Part shown: piece by piece, positions 54,825 through 63,969 of the stretch | Layout: every line of letters begins with the position of its first letter | How positions within the stretch are numbered: position 1 is the first letter of the stretch | DNA from: Pseudomonas sp. MM213 | GTDB taxonomy: Bacteria > Pseudomonadota > Gammaproteobacteria > Pseudomonadales > Pseudomonadaceae | Direction: 5' to 3' | Length of the DNA stretch: 64,000 nt | Assembly: GCF_020423045.1 (NCBI RefSeq) | Contig: NZ_CP081943.1 | Span: forward strand, 2,356,001 to 2,420,000 | Translations under genes and position numbers: made by a program | Notes under the pieces: model-generated | The model's input: only the letters and a program-made list of their open reading frames with translations | The model's database searches: none | Told to the model about the DNA's origin: nothing

Positions 54825-56246
54825 TCACTTCCTTAAGGCTACTTTCTGCCCCTGGGGCTCCAACGACTCCCGCTCCCGATCGAACGCCAAGTAATACTTG
54901 TTCACGCTATTAACATAGCTGACAGGTCCCATTCCCACCTGCTCCATGGCGATGCGCTCGACCTGGAAGAACCATTGATTGGGATTCAAGCCTCGCCGAC
55001 GCGCCTCGGCGCGCATGCCCTGAACCCGCTCCGGCCCGATGTTGTAAGCCGCCAGCACGAACGCCATGCGCTCACGCTCGTTGAGTTTGGGGCTGGCGAA
55101 AAACTTGCGGCGGATCATCGCCAGGTATTTGGCCCCGGCCTGCACATTGGCATCGAGGTCCTGAATGTTGTTGACCCCTACCCGCTGGGCCGCGGACGGA
55201 GTGATCTGCATCAGGCCAGTGGGGCCACCGCCGCTTCGTGCGCGGGGTTGCAACGCGGACTCCTTGAAGGCCAATGCCGCCAGATTCAACCAATCCATGC
55301 CTTGGGCATCGGCGTGTTTCTGCAATACCGGTCTGAGTTTTTCCAGGCGCTGGCGATCAGTCTTGGCCAGTGGGTAATGCACTTGATAGAGGCGTCGATA
55401 GATGCGCAGGAACGCCGCGTCCTGATCCGAAGGCTTTTTGTACCCGATCAGGAAGCGATCGATGCTCGCCCGCAGCATCGAGGCATCGCGGCGTACGAAC
55501 CAGAATTCTTCCCCCGGCTCGCTGATCAGCACCTGCCGATCGAAACGCAACTTGGGCAGGATCTTGCCCCAGCGTTCGGCAATCGGCTGCTCGACGATGG
55601 TCAGGTGAAAAATCCCGCCCTGAACCATTTCCAGCACGTCTTCGACCGCCAGGCTCGGATCGACCCACTCGATCTTCACCGGTGCCAGTTTGTGCAAGGC
55701 AAGCTTTTGATTGATCTGACTGATCGCCTCCCCGGCGGCGCTGCCGGTGGGTAGCGCCAGGGTTTTACCGGACAGTTGTTCGAGGCGGGTGTAGCGTTTC
55801 TCGCCCTTGATTCCGACCAGGACCAGAGGAATGTCGCTGGCAATTGGTTCGCTGGTGCTGACGGCGTAGCCCGGTTGCAGATCGAGCAACTCGCCCGGTG
55901 CAACCAGATCCCCCTCCCCGCGCTGCAACGCGCCGAGCAGTTGATCCTTGGCTTTGGGAATGATCTTGAGCGTCACTTCCTGACCGTCACGGGCATGGCC
56001 ATTGAGGTATTGCTCGAAGGCACGCAAGCGATGGTATTCGACGCCGATGGCCTGGCCCTGGACTTCGCCGGAGCTGTTGCGGCTCTGGTTGACCAGCACC
56101 TTCAGCACACGGCTGCTGCGGATTTCCTGCAGGTCGCGCACCTGGGCCGCCGGCACGGCTTGCAGTGGGCCGGCCAGCCGGGCAACCGCCGGCATCGGCA
56201 GCAGCAACGAACCACACAGCAGTAACAAAATCGAGGGACGTGTCAT
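54825..56246 (-). CDS. MltF-like lytic transglycosylase
   Basis: A 473-residue protein with two domains. After a signal peptide (ILLLLCGSLLLPMPAVA), a solute-binding-protein-like domain (about 40-270) is followed by an SLT lysozyme-like domain. The catalytic Glu is in LALAFKESALQPRARSGGG-type context, with GLMQITPSAAQRVGV and AAYNIGPERVQGM following. This is the MltF arrangement. It cleaves peptidoglycan in the periplasm with anhydro products. It may be a paralogue rather than MltF itself. Divergent from tatD. Confidence 0.88.
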   Translation of the reverse strand: MTRPSILLLLCGSLLLPMPAVARLAGPLQAVPAAQVRDLQEIRSSRVLKVLVNQSRNSSGEVQGQAIGVEYHRLRAFEQYLNGHARDGQEVTLKIIPKAKDQLLGALQRGEGDLVAPGELLDLQPGYAVSTSEPIASDIPLVLVGIKGEKRYTRLEQLSGKTLALPTGSAAGEAISQINQKLALHKLAPVKIEWVDPSLAVEDVLEMVQGGIFHLTIVEQPIAERWGKILPKLRFDRQVLISEPGEEFWFVRRDASMLRASIDRFLIGYKKPSDQDAAFLRIYRRLYQVHYPLAKTDRQRLEKLRPVLQKHADAQGMDWLNLAALAFKESALQPRARSGGGPTGLMQITPSAAQRVGVNNIQDLDANVQAGAKYLAMIRRKFFASPKLNERERMAFVLAAYNIGPERVQGMRAEARRRGLNPNQWFFQVERIAMEQVGMGPVSYVNSVNKYYLAFDRERESLEPQGQKVALRK

Positions 56247-56481
56247 CCACTCTCCGGAAAGAATACTGGGCCAATTTCAAAAAAATGTTTGAAATCGAAC
56301 GACAGAAACAGAGCGCCTTGAGCGCTGGCAAAGTGCGAAAGACTGGCACAGTGATGGCATGCTGACCACCCCAGCTTGTCTCGCGGCATCAAAAGACAGC
56401 TTTAACTCGTTGTAGTTCTTGGCTTTTCTTATAAATCTACAGCTCTGATATGCTTTCCGGCCTTTGGTCCGAGGTAGCACC

Positions 56482-57288
56482 ATGCAACTCATCGATATCG
56501 GCGTCAACCTGACCAACCCCAGTTTTGCCGACAAACACCAGGCTGTACTCGACCGCGCCTATGCCGCCGGAGTCTGCCAATTGGTGCTCACCGGCACCAA
56601 TGTCGAAGGCAGCGAACAGGCGCTGGAGCTGTGCCGACAATTGGATGAAACGGCGCAACGGCTGTTCGCCACCGCCGGCATTCACCCTCACGCAGCCAGC
56701 GACTGGAACGCCGACAGCGCCCAGCGTCTGCGCAGTTTGCTCAAAGAGCCGAACGTAGTGGCGGTGGGTGAATGCGGGCTGGATTTCAATCGTGATTTCT
56801 CGCCGCGTCCGCAACAGGAAAAAGTCCTCGAAGAACACTTGGCGATGGCGGTCGATCTGCAACTGCCGGTGTTTCTCCACGAACGTGATGCCAGTCAGCG
56901 CTTGCTGGAAATCCTGCGCGATTACCGCGACCAATTGCCGGCCGCCGTGGTGCATTGCTTCACCGGCGAAAAGAAGGCGCTGTTCAGCTACCTCGACCTG
57001 GATTTGCACATTGGCATCACCGGCTGGATCTGCGACGAGCGTCGGGGCACGCATTTGCATCCGTTGGTGAAAGAAATCAAACGCGGGCGGTTGATGCTGG
57101 AGAGCGATGCGCCGTATCTGCTGCCGCGCAGTTTGCGGCCAAAGCCGAAAAATGGTCGCAACGAACCGGCGTACCTGACCGAAGTGTTGCGGGAAGTGGC
57201 GTTGCATCGCGGGGAAAGCGAGGAAGAGCTGGCGGCCCACAGCACCGCGTGTGCGCGGGCTTTTTACGGACTGCCAGTGGTCGACTGA
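56482..57288 (+). CDS. tatD: TatD-family DNase
   Basis: A 268-residue metal-dependent deoxyribonuclease. The N-terminus ([19 protein letters not shown]) matches E. coli TatD, with N replacing the usual Hx[43 protein letters not shown] and [11 protein letters not shown] supply the remaining metal ligands. ATG 56482 follows CCGAGGTAGCACC; an open extension of six codons is rejected. Confidence 0.93.
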   Translation: MQLIDIGVNLTNPSFADKHQAVLDRAYAAGVCQLVLTGTNVEGSEQALELCRQLDETAQRLFATAGIHPHAASDWNADSAQRLRSLLKEPNVVAVGECGLDFNRDFSPRPQQEKVLEEHLAMAVDLQLPVFLHERDASQRLLEILRDYRDQLPAAVVHCFTGEKKALFSYLDLDLHIGITGWICDERRGTHLHPLVKEIKRGRLMLESDAPYLLPRSLRPKPKNGRNEPAYLTEVLREVALHRGESEEELAAHSTACARAFYGLPVVD

Positions 57289-57300
57289 AACGCAATCAAC

Positions 57301-57400
57301 TGTAGGAGCGAGCCCGCTCGCGATGGACTAATGAACACCGTGTTTATCCAATAAACACGCGTTATCGTTGGCGACCATCGCGAGCAGGCTCGCTCCTACA
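57301..57400. repeat. REP pair, CGCGAGCAGGCTCGCTCC type
   Basis: TGTAGGAGCGAGCCCGCTCG and its near-complement, with an AAACAC-rich inner region, just after tatD. Confidence 0.8.
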
Positions 57401-57412
57401 GAGGGGTGACAC

Positions 57413-58642
57413 TCAGTGGCTGCTGCGCATCATTTCCTTCGGCACATACTTGCCGATCTCGAACTTGCCGATCGCCGCACGGTGCACTTCATCCGGGCCG
57501 TCGGCCAGGCGCAGCGTGCGCTGCATCGCATACATGTAGGCCAGCGGGAAATCGTTGGAAACCCCTGCCCCGCCATGGATCTGGATCGCCCGGTCGATGA
57601 CGCGTAACGCCACGTTCGGTGCCACCACCTTGATCTGCGCGATTTCGCTCTTCGCCACTTTGTTGCCGACGGTGTCCATCATGTACGCCGCTTTCAAGGT
57701 CAGCAGGCGCGCCATGTCGATCTCCATCCGCGAGTCGGCGATTTTGTCGATGTTACCGCCCAGGCGCGCCAGGGGTTTGCCGAACGCAGTGCGATTCACC
57801 GAACGTTTGCACATCAGTTCCAGCGCACGCTCAGCCATGCCGATCGAACGCATGCAGTGGTGAATCCGGCCCGGGCCAAGGCGACCCTGAGCGATTTCGA
57901 AGCCGCGTCCTTCACCCAACAGGACGTTTTCGTACGGCACCCGGACGTTTTCGAACAGCACTTCGGCGTGACCGTGAGGCGCATCGTCGTAACCGAACAC
58001 CGGCAGCGGACGAACGATCTTCACGCCCGGTGCATCCACCGGCACCAGAATCATCGAGTGCTGGGCGTGGCGTGGCGCATCAGGATTGCTCAGGCCCATG
58101 AAGATCAGAATCTTGCAGCGTGGATCGCAGGCACCCGAGGTCCACCACTTTTTGCCGTTGATCACCCACTCGTCACCGTCACGCACGGCGCGGGCGGCCA
58201 TGTTGGTGGCGTCGGACGAAGCCACGTCCGGTTCGGTCATGGCGAACGCCGAGCGGATCTCGCCGCGTAGCAGCGGTTCGAGCCAGCGTTGTTTCTGTTC
58301 TTCGTTGGCATAGCGCACCAGCACTTCCATGTTGCCGGTGTCGGGCGCCGAGCAGTTGAATGGCTCAGGCCCCAGCAGCGAGCGGCCCATGATCTCTGCC
58401 AATGGTGCGTATTCGAGGTTGGTCAGGCCGGCGCCGAGTTCGGACTCAGGCAGAAACAAATTCCACAGGCCTTCAGCCTTGGCCTTGAGTTTCAGTTCTT
58501 CCATGATCGCAGTCGGCTGCCAGCGGTCGCCCTCGGCAACCTGGCGCTCGAACACGGCTTCGGCGGGATAAACGTAGGTGTCCATGAACGCGGTCACGCG
58601 CTCACGCAGTTCTTGCACCTTGGGCGAATAAGCGAAATCCAT
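57413..58642 (-). CDS. Acyl-CoA dehydrogenase (ACAD10/11-like)
   Basis: A 409-residue FAD-dependent acyl-CoA dehydrogenase. [15 protein letters not shown] (about 135-149) and [19 protein letters not shown] are the flavin/substrate region, [25 protein letters not shown] the helical region, and [34 protein letters not shown] the C-terminal signature. The usual catalytic Glu position has Gly, as in ACAD10/11-like proteins, so the substrate may be unusual. It is divergent from the LysR gene at 58795, its likely regulator. Confidence 0.88.
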   Translation of the reverse strand: MDFAYSPKVQELRERVTAFMDTYVYPAEAVFERQVAEGDRWQPTAIMEELKLKAKAEGLWNLFLPESELGAGLTNLEYAPLAEIMGRSLLGPEPFNCSAPDTGNMEVLVRYANEEQKQRWLEPLLRGEIRSAFAMTEPDVASSDATNMAARAVRDGDEWVINGKKWWTSGACDPRCKILIFMGLSNPDAPRHAQHSMILVPVDAPGVKIVRPLPVFGYDDAPHGHAEVLFENVRVPYENVLLGEGRGFEIAQGRLGPGRIHHCMRSIGMAERALELMCKRSVNRTAFGKPLARLGGNIDKIADSRMEIDMARLLTLKAAYMMDTVGNKVAKSEIAQIKVVAPNVALRVIDRAIQIHGGAGVSNDFPLAYMYAMQRTLRLADGPDEVHRAAIGKFEIGKYVPKEMMRSSH

Positions 58643-58794
58643 GAGCAGCTACCTTCTGGGGGGAGGTTGTTTAGGTCATGCAATCGATGCTAGAACAGCT
58701 ACGAAAATTTACCTAGCCTATTCTCGGCGTGTATTAACATTCATCACCGATATATGATCGGCTGATTGAGAACCAACAATAAGAGTGCAGCGCA

Positions 58795-59724
58795 ATGAAT
58801 CTGAGCAAGGTCGACCTCAACCTTTTCATCGTCTTCGACGCGATCTACACCGAAGCCAACCTGACCCGCGCCGGACAGATTGTCGGCATTACTCAACCGG
58901 CTGTTTCGAACGCTCTGGCCCGCCTGCGCGAGACGTTCAACGATCCTTTGTTCGTGCGTACGGCCCAAGGCATGGTGCCAACGCCGATGGCGCAAAACAT
59001 CATCGGCCCGGTGCGCAACGCCCTCTCGCTGCTGCGGGTGTCGGTGCAGGAAAGCCGCATCTTCAACCCGTTGCAGGCGGTCAAGACGTACCGCATCAGC
59101 ATGACCGACCTCACCGAAGCGGTGATCCTGCCGCCACTGTTCCAGCGCCTGCGCCGCCTGGCGCCAACGGTGATCATCGAAAGCTTTCTGTCCAAGCGCC
59201 GCGAAACCACCAAGGAACTGGCGGCCGGGCGACTCGACTTTGCGGTGGACGCGCCGCTCAACACCGACCCGCAAGTGCGTCACGTCAAGTTGATGGAAGA
59301 CCGTTACGTGTGCGCCATGCGCAAGGGCCATCCGCTGGCGACCAAGGAGAAATTCACCCTCGATGACTATCTGTCACTGACGCACATCCATATTTCCAGC
59401 CGCCGCAGCGGTCTGGGCCATGTCGACCTGGCGCTGGGCAAGATGGGCATCCAGCGCAAGATTGCCCTGCGCTCCCAGCATTACTTGATGGCGTCGCAGG
59501 TGTTGCAGCAAACCGATATGGTCATGACCGTGCCTGAGCGCTTCGCCCGCCGCCATGATTTGTACTCGGTGAACCTGCCGGTCAACGATGTGCCGCCGGT
59601 GGAAACTCACCTTTACTGGCACGAAAGCACCGACCAGGACCCGGCCAACCGCTGGATGCGCGAGCAGATGATCGAGTTGTGCCAGCAGGTGACGGCGCAT
59701 GAGAAGAAGCTCGATAAGGTGTAG
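58795..59724 (+). CDS. LysR-family regulator beside acyl-CoA dehydrogenase
   Basis: A 309-residue LysR protein; HTH VDLNLFIVFDAIYTEANLTRAGQIVGITQPAVSNALARLRETF is of the NodD-like branch. The C-terminal effector domain is complete. Divergent arrangement with 152 bp to the acyl-CoA dehydrogenase suggests local control, perhaps by an acyl-CoA. ATG 58795 lies after an AATAAGAGTGCAGCGCA stretch without a strong Shine-Dalgarno. Confidence 0.9.
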   Translation: MNLSKVDLNLFIVFDAIYTEANLTRAGQIVGITQPAVSNALARLRETFNDPLFVRTAQGMVPTPMAQNIIGPVRNALSLLRVSVQESRIFNPLQAVKTYRISMTDLTEAVILPPLFQRLRRLAPTVIIESFLSKRRETTKELAAGRLDFAVDAPLNTDPQVRHVKLMEDRYVCAMRKGHPLATKEKFTLDDYLSLTHIHISSRRSGLGHVDLALGKMGIQRKIALRSQHYLMASQVLQQTDMVMTVPERFARRHDLYSVNLPVNDVPPVETHLYWHESTDQDPANRWMREQMIELCQQVTAHEKKLDKV

Positions 59725-59747
59725 GGCATTACACCGAGTTATCGTTC

Positions 59748-59814
59748 TTCGCGGGCAAGCCTCGCTCCTACAGGTACTGTGTAAATCTTGTAGGAGCGAG
59801 GCTTGCCCGCGAAG
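59748..59814. repeat. REP pair, GCGGGCAAGCCTCGCTCC type
   Basis: TTCGCGGGCAAGCCTCGCTC and its complement, with a short loop, after the LysR stop. Confidence 0.85.
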
Positions 59815-59846
59815 AGGCCCGCAATGACGACGAAAAAACCCGCCCC

Positions 59847-59876
59847 TTGACGTAAACGTCAACCTGCCATTAGCTT
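59847..59876 (+). promoter_or_regulatory. liuR: liuR promoter with putative LiuR operator
   Basis: TTGACGTAAACGTCAA (59847-59862) is a palindrome that includes the -35 hexamer TTGACG. TAGCTT follows after an 18-nt spacer. The ACGT half-sites match those at 63912-63927 and 63956-63969, so autoregulation is likely. Confidence 0.6.
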
Positions 59877-59905
59877 AGCGCCATGACCTTTTTTTGAGCG
59901 CTTCC

Positions 59906-60307
59906 ATGAGCAGCCAGACCTATAGCATTTCCGACCTCGCCCGCGAGCTCGACATCACCACGCGGGCCATTCGCTTCTATGAAGAGCAAGGCTTGCTCAG
60001 CCCCGAGCGACGCGGCCAGGAGCGCATCTATTCGCCCCGTGACAAGGTCAGCCTGAAACTGATCCTGCGGGGCAAGCGCATTGGCTTCTCACTCGCCGAA
60101 TGCCGCGAGCTGATCGAACTCTACGACCCCACCGGCGGTAATCAGAAACAGCTGCAAACCATGCTGAGCAAAATCGCCGAACGCCGCGAACAGTTGGAGC
60201 AGCAAATGCTCGATATCGAGCAGATGAAGCTGGAACTGGACACCGCACAGGAGCGCTGCACCCAGGCGCTGGAACAGACGATGAAAAGCCAGCCGGTGGT
60301 TCAATAG
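59906..60307 (+). CDS. liuR: MerR-family regulator LiuR
   Basis: A 133-residue MerR protein: wHTH (YSISDLARELDITTRAIRFYEEQGLLSPERRGQERIYSP, about 5-43), then KLILRGKRIGFSLAECRELIELYDP, then a coiled coil, without metal-binding Cys. This is the LiuR type, which controls branched-chain amino acid and isovalerate degradation. It sits just upstream of the HMG-CoA lyase gene. ATG 59906 (MSSQTYS) is chosen over an ATG four codons upstream. Confidence 0.9.
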   Translation: MSSQTYSISDLARELDITTRAIRFYEEQGLLSPERRGQERIYSPRDKVSLKLILRGKRIGFSLAECRELIELYDPTGGNQKQLQTMLSKIAERREQLEQQMLDIEQMKLELDTAQERCTQALEQTMKSQPVVQ

Positions 60308-60321
60308 GTTTACACCGTCCC

Positions 60322-60413
60322 CTGTAGGAGCGAGCCTGCTCGCGATGAGGGCGTGACATTCAATATGGATGTTGACTGATCGTCCGCCATCGCGAGCAGG
60401 CTCACTCCTACAG
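60322..60413. repeat. REP pair, CGCGAGCAGGCTCGCTCC type
   Basis: CTGTAGGAGCGAGCCTGCTC and its near-complement (one arm CTCACTCC), between liuR and the lyase gene. Confidence 0.8.
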
Positions 60414-60454
60414 GGTTCCATGAACATTCAGACAGACAGCACAGGTCGATTCCC

Positions 60455-61354
60455 ATGTCCCTTCCTTCCCACGTACGCCTGGTCGAAGTCGGCCCCCGCG
60501 ACGGTCTGCAAAACGAAGCTCAACCGATCAGCGTTGCCGATAAGGTGCAACTGGTCGATGCACTCACGGCCGCGGGCCTCGGCTATATAGAAGTCGGCAG
60601 TTTCGTTTCGCCGAAATGGGTGCCGCAGATGGCCGGATCTGCCGAAGTCTTCGCGCAAATCCAGCGCAAACCGGGCGTGACCTACGGCGCCCTCGCCCCC
60701 AACCTGCGCGGCTTCGAAGATGCAATCGCCGCCGGGGTCAAGGAAGTTGCAGTGTTCGCCGCAGCGTCCGAAGCGTTTTCCCAGCGCAACATCAATTGCT
60801 CGATCAGCGAAAGTCTCGAGCGTTTTGCGCCGATCATGGAAGCCGCCAGGCAGCACGGCGTTACCGTGCGCGGTTACGTGTCCTGCGTGCTGGGCTGTCC
60901 TTATGAAGGTCACGTCAAACCCGAGCAAGTTGCCCTGGTCGCTCGCGAGCTCTATGCCATGGGCTGCTACGAAGTATCGCTGGGGGACACCATCGGCACC
61001 GGCACGGCGGGTGCGACGCGCAAGATGTTCGAAGTGGTTTCGGCCGACGTGCCTCGGGAGAAACTGGCCGGGCACTTCCACGACACCTACGGCCAGGCCA
61101 TGGCCAACATCTATGCCAGCCTGCTCGAAGGGATCTCGGTGTTTGACAGCTCCATCGCCGGCCTCGGCGGCTGCCCCTACGCCAAAGGCGCCAGCGGTAA
61201 CGTCGCCACCGAAGACGTGGTTTACCTGCTCAATGGCCTCGGCATCGAAACAGGTATCGACCTGGACGCCTTGATTCTCGCCGGTCAGCAGATTTGCACG
61301 GTGCTGGGGCGCCCCACCGGTTCGCGCGTGGCCAAGGCTCGCAGCGCGCAGTAA
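60455..61354 (+). CDS. liuE: Hydroxymethylglutaryl-CoA lyase
   Basis: A 299-residue HMG-CoA lyase (LiuE/MvaB), splitting HMG-CoA into acetoacetate and acetyl-CoA, the last step of leucine/isovalerate degradation. VEVGPRDGLQNE (N-terminal metal site Asp), the GLGGCPYAKGASGN signature with catalytic Cys, and HFHDTYGQAMANIYASL with metal histidines are all present. It sits between LiuR and the CrcY-like RNA. Family order in P. aeruginosa places liuE at the end of the liu operon; here it stands apart. Confidence 0.95.
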   Translation: MSLPSHVRLVEVGPRDGLQNEAQPISVADKVQLVDALTAAGLGYIEVGSFVSPKWVPQMAGSAEVFAQIQRKPGVTYGALAPNLRGFEDAIAAGVKEVAVFAAASEAFSQRNINCSISESLERFAPIMEAARQHGVTVRGYVSCVLGCPYEGHVKPEQVALVARELYAMGCYEVSLGDTIGTGTAGATRKMFEVVSADVPREKLAGHFHDTYGQAMANIYASLLEGISVFDSSIAGLGGCPYAKGASGNVATEDVVYLLNGLGIETGIDLDALILAGQQICTVLGRPTGSRVAKARSAQ

Positions 61355-61373
61355 GTGTGCTGATGTGTCCGGG

Positions 61374-61415
61374 TGTTACCGCTGCGTCTGGAACGTGGGG
61401 GATAAGCGAGTAACA
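61374..61415 (+). promoter_or_regulatory. Possible CbrB enhancer site
   Basis: TGTTAC (61374-61379) and GTAACA (61410-61415) form an inverted repeat about 85-125 bp upstream of the sigma-54 promoter. A second, longer dyad TTGTAGG...CCTACAA (61426-61459) lies next to it. From memory, CbrB activates crc-type sRNAs from TGTTAC/GTAACA-like sites. Confidence 0.45.
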
Positions 61416-61495
61416 CGGAAACAAATTGTAGGGGTTTACCTGAGCGAAAAATCCTACAAAAATTCAAGTCATTGATTTTAAAGGGTTTTTAAAAG

Positions 61496-61512
61496 TTGGC
61501 ACGGCTTCTGCT
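61496..61512 (+). promoter_or_regulatory. Sigma-54 (RpoN) promoter
   Basis: TTGGCACGGCTTCTGCT has GG at 61498-61499 and GC at 61510-61511 with the required 10-nt spacing, close to the consensus TGGCACG-N4-TTGCW. It predicts a start at about 61522. Confidence 0.8.
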
Positions 61513-61521
61513 ATCTCTATG

Positions 61522-61900
61522 GCATAACAAGAATAAAAAGCAGCAAACCAATAAAAATAAGACGTAACGACTCTGACATAACAAGAACAACACGGCAGAG
61601 ACGCAGCTAACAGATTTTTTTGGAGAAGGTGTGCTTTTCAGGGTGCTTTTCGGAGTAACCCGCAACCGGGCAGAGAACAATAAAACTACCTTCAGGTAGC
61701 TCCCGAACTGGTTGGATCGCTTAGCGAAAAAGTAGATCAGCGCTCAAAAAAATACGTTTGCTCTTGATCCCGGATGGGGATCGACAAAAACAGCGGTAAA
61801 GGGTCACGGTTGCCAAAAACAAAAACAGACCGCCCCTCAATAATAAAAAAAGAGCATGCGCAACGAAAAATTAAAGGGGAGCTTCGGCTCCCCTTTGTGC
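61522..61900 (+). ncRNA. crcY: CrcY/CrcZ-type catabolite repression sRNA
   Basis: About 380 nt without coding character, from the sigma-54 start to a perfect terminator. At least six A-rich AAnAAnAA-type motifs occur (61526-61539, 61547-61560, 61578-61593, 61675-61686, 61813-61829, 61839-61853), the kind to which Hfq binds with Crc. In Pseudomonas such RNAs, driven by CbrB/RpoN, sequester Hfq and relieve catabolite repression. In P. putida crcY lies beside the HMG-CoA lyase gene, as here; that supports the name. The exact 5-prime end and number of motifs are estimates. Confidence 0.82.
61873..61899 (+). terminator. crcY: Terminator of the CrcY-type RNA
   Basis: AAAGGGGAGC-TTCG-GCTCCCCTTT, a perfect 10-bp stem with UUCG tetraloop. 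Confidence 0.9.
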
Positions 61901-61930
61901 TTTCTGCGATTCAGGTTTTCCCCATCGCCC

Positions 61931-62021
61931 CTGTGGGAGCCAGCCTGCTGGCGATTGCGGTGGTTCAGACATAGGCATGTTGACTGACACTCCGCTATCG
62001 CCAGCAGGCTGGCTCCCACAA
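61931..62021. repeat. REP pair, GCCAGCAGGCTGGCTCCC type
   Basis: TGTGGGAGCCAGCCTGCTGG and its complement, between the sRNA and the acyl-CoA synthetase gene. Confidence 0.85.
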
Positions 62022-62032
62022 GGGGAAATTTG

Positions 62033-63730
62033 TCACGCCTTGTTGATGCGCAATTCCTCGATGCTGATCTCGCGCATCCGGAATTTCTGGATCTTGCCGG
62101 TCACCGTCATCGGAAACTCTTCCACAAACTTGAAGTAGCGCGGCGTCTTGAAGTGCGCGATGCGCTCCTTGCACCAGGTTTGCAACTCTTGCTCGGTAGC
62201 ACTGTGACCGGGGTGGAATTTGATCCAGGCGACGATCTCTTCGCCATAACGCGAACACGGGATGCCGATCACTTGCACGTCCGCCACCGCCGGGTGAGTG
62301 AAGAAGAATTCTTCCAGCTCCCGCGGGTAAATATTCTCACCGCCACGGATGATCATGTCCTTGTTGCGTCCGGCAATGCACACGTAGCCTTCATCATTCA
62401 TGCTCGCCAGATCACCGGTGTGCATCCAGCCGGCCTGATCGATGGCTTCGGCGGTGCCTTGCGGGTTGTTCCAGTAGCCGAGCATCACGCTGTAGCCACG
62501 GGTGCAGAGTTCGCCGATGGTGCCGCGAGGTACCAGGTTGCCCGCCTCGTCGATGATTTTGCTTTCAAGTTGCGGTTGGGTGCGACCGACCGTGGTGACG
62601 CGCAATTCCAGTTCGTCTGAAGGACCGGTCTGCAACGACACCGGACTTGTTTCCGTCATGCCGTAGGCAATCTGCACTTCATTCATGTGCATTTCGCTGA
62701 TCACCCGACGCATCACTTCGATCGGACAGGTCGCGCCGGCCATGATCCCGGTACGCAGGCTCGACAGATCGAATTGCGCACGTTGCGGCTGATCGAGCAT
62801 GGCGATGAACATGGTCGGCACGCCATACAGTGCGGTGGCCTTTTCTTCGGCGACGGTGGTCAGGGTCAGCAGCGGATCGAAGGCATCGTTGGGGTAAATC
62901 ATGGTGCTGCCGTGGGTGATGCAGCCGAGGTTGCCCATGACCATGCCGAAGCAGTGATACAGCGGCACCGGGATCACCAGCCGATCATTGGCGGTCAGGC
63001 CGAGGCTTTCGCCCACCATGTAACCGTTGTTGAGAATGTTGTAGTGGCTGAGAGTCGCGCCCTTTGGAAAACCGGTGGTGCCGGAGGTGTACTGGATGTT
63101 CACGGCCTGGTCGAAATGCAGGCTGTCGCCCCGCTCGCGTAACTGCTCGCTGGATACACCCGCTGCGAGATCGCTCAGTTGCGACCACGGCAGAAAACCT
63201 GATGGCGGCTGCGCATCCAGGCTGATCACGCCGCGCAAGTCCGGCAGACGCTCGCTCTGCAACTGGCCGATGGATTGCTCTGCCAGCTCGGGCACCAGGC
63301 CTTGCAACATGCCGTGGTAGTTGGAGGTCTTGAACGCGCCCGCGCAGACCAGCCATTTGCAGCCTGACTGCTTCAGCACGTATTCGAGTTCCGAGCTGCG
63401 ATACGCCGGGTTGATGTTGACCAGGATCACGCCGATCTTCGCGCTGGCGAACTGGCTGATGCACCACTGCGCACAATTCGGCGCCCAGATGCCGAGGCGA
63501 TCACCGGTCTGCAACCCCAGCGCGAGCAGCGCCCGGGCATGAAGGTCCACGGCGTCGGACAGTTGCTGCCAGGTGTAGCGCAACTGTTGATGGCGCACGA
63601 CCAGCGCCTCGCCCGTCGGATACTGCGCGACGGTGTTATCAAATGCCTGACCGATGGTCATCGCCAACAAGGCTTTGTCCTGAGAACCACGGGTATAGCT
63701 GCGCTGCGGGCTTGCACTGGGTTGATCCAT
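62033..63730 (-). CDS. Medium/branched-chain acyl-CoA synthetase (AMP-binding)
   Basis: A 565-residue ANL-family ligase. The P-loop [56 protein letters not shown] and [11 protein letters not shown] (catalytic Lys) are all present. It activates a fatty or branched-chain acid to its CoA thioester; P. putida carries an orthologous gene beside the liu operon. It is divergent from the genes to the right, across the LiuR-type sites at 63912-63969, and may respond to the same regulator. Confidence 0.92.
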   Translation of the reverse strand: MDQPSASPQRSYTRGSQDKALLAMTIGQAFDNTVAQYPTGEALVVRHQQLRYTWQQLSDAVDLHARALLALGLQTGDRLGIWAPNCAQWCISQFASAKIGVILVNINPAYRSSELEYVLKQSGCKWLVCAGAFKTSNYHGMLQGLVPELAEQSIGQLQSERLPDLRGVISLDAQPPSGFLPWSQLSDLAAGVSSEQLRERGDSLHFDQAVNIQYTSGTTGFPKGATLSHYNILNNGYMVGESLGLTANDRLVIPVPLYHCFGMVMGNLGCITHGSTMIYPNDAFDPLLTLTTVAEEKATALYGVPTMFIAMLDQPQRAQFDLSSLRTGIMAGATCPIEVMRRVISEMHMNEVQIAYGMTETSPVSLQTGPSDELELRVTTVGRTQPQLESKIIDEAGNLVPRGTIGELCTRGYSVMLGYWNNPQGTAEAIDQAGWMHTGDLASMNDEGYVCIAGRNKDMIIRGGENIYPRELEEFFFTHPAVADVQVIGIPCSRYGEEIVAWIKFHPGHSATEQELQTWCKERIAHFKTPRYFKFVEEFPMTVTGKIQKFRMREISIEELRINKA

Positions 63731-63771
63731 GACGACCCCTATTGTCTTTATTAATGGGCTACCAACGGATA

Positions 63772-63865
63772 CCTGCAGGAGCGATGCTTGCTCGCGAAGA
63801 GGCCTCTACATTCAACATTTATGTCGACTGATCTGACGCTTTCGCGAGCAAGCATCGCTCCTACA
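63772..63865. repeat. REP pair, GCGAGCAAGCATCGCTCC type
   Basis: CCTGCAGGAGCGATGCTTGC and the partner GCAAGCATCGCTCCTACA are separated by about 50 nt. Confidence 0.8.
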
Positions 63866-63911
63866 AGTTGGGTCCGCTTTCTATCTTGAACTGGCTCTAC
63901 TCTCGCTCAAG

Positions 63912-63927
63912 TTGACGTTAACGTAAA
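63912..63927. promoter_or_regulatory. Putative LiuR operator 1
   Basis: TTGACGTTAACGTAAA, with a perfect ACGTTAACGT core, lies between the acyl-CoA synthetase and whatever begins beyond the right edge. It may affect both directions. Confidence 0.6.
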
Positions 63928-63933
63928 GGGTGA

Positions 63934-63969
63934 TTGACAGCCTTTCGTCACAGGCTTACGTTAACGTAA
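63934..63969 (+). promoter_or_regulatory. Putative liu-operon promoter with LiuR operator 2
   Basis: TTGACA (63934-63939), a 17-nt spacer and TACGTT (63957-63962) resemble a sigma-70 promoter. The perfect palindrome TTACGTTAACGTAA (63956-63969) covers its -10 region, so binding there should block transcription, while site 1 upstream could activate. The downstream gene is outside the window; liuA is expected. Confidence 0.55.
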
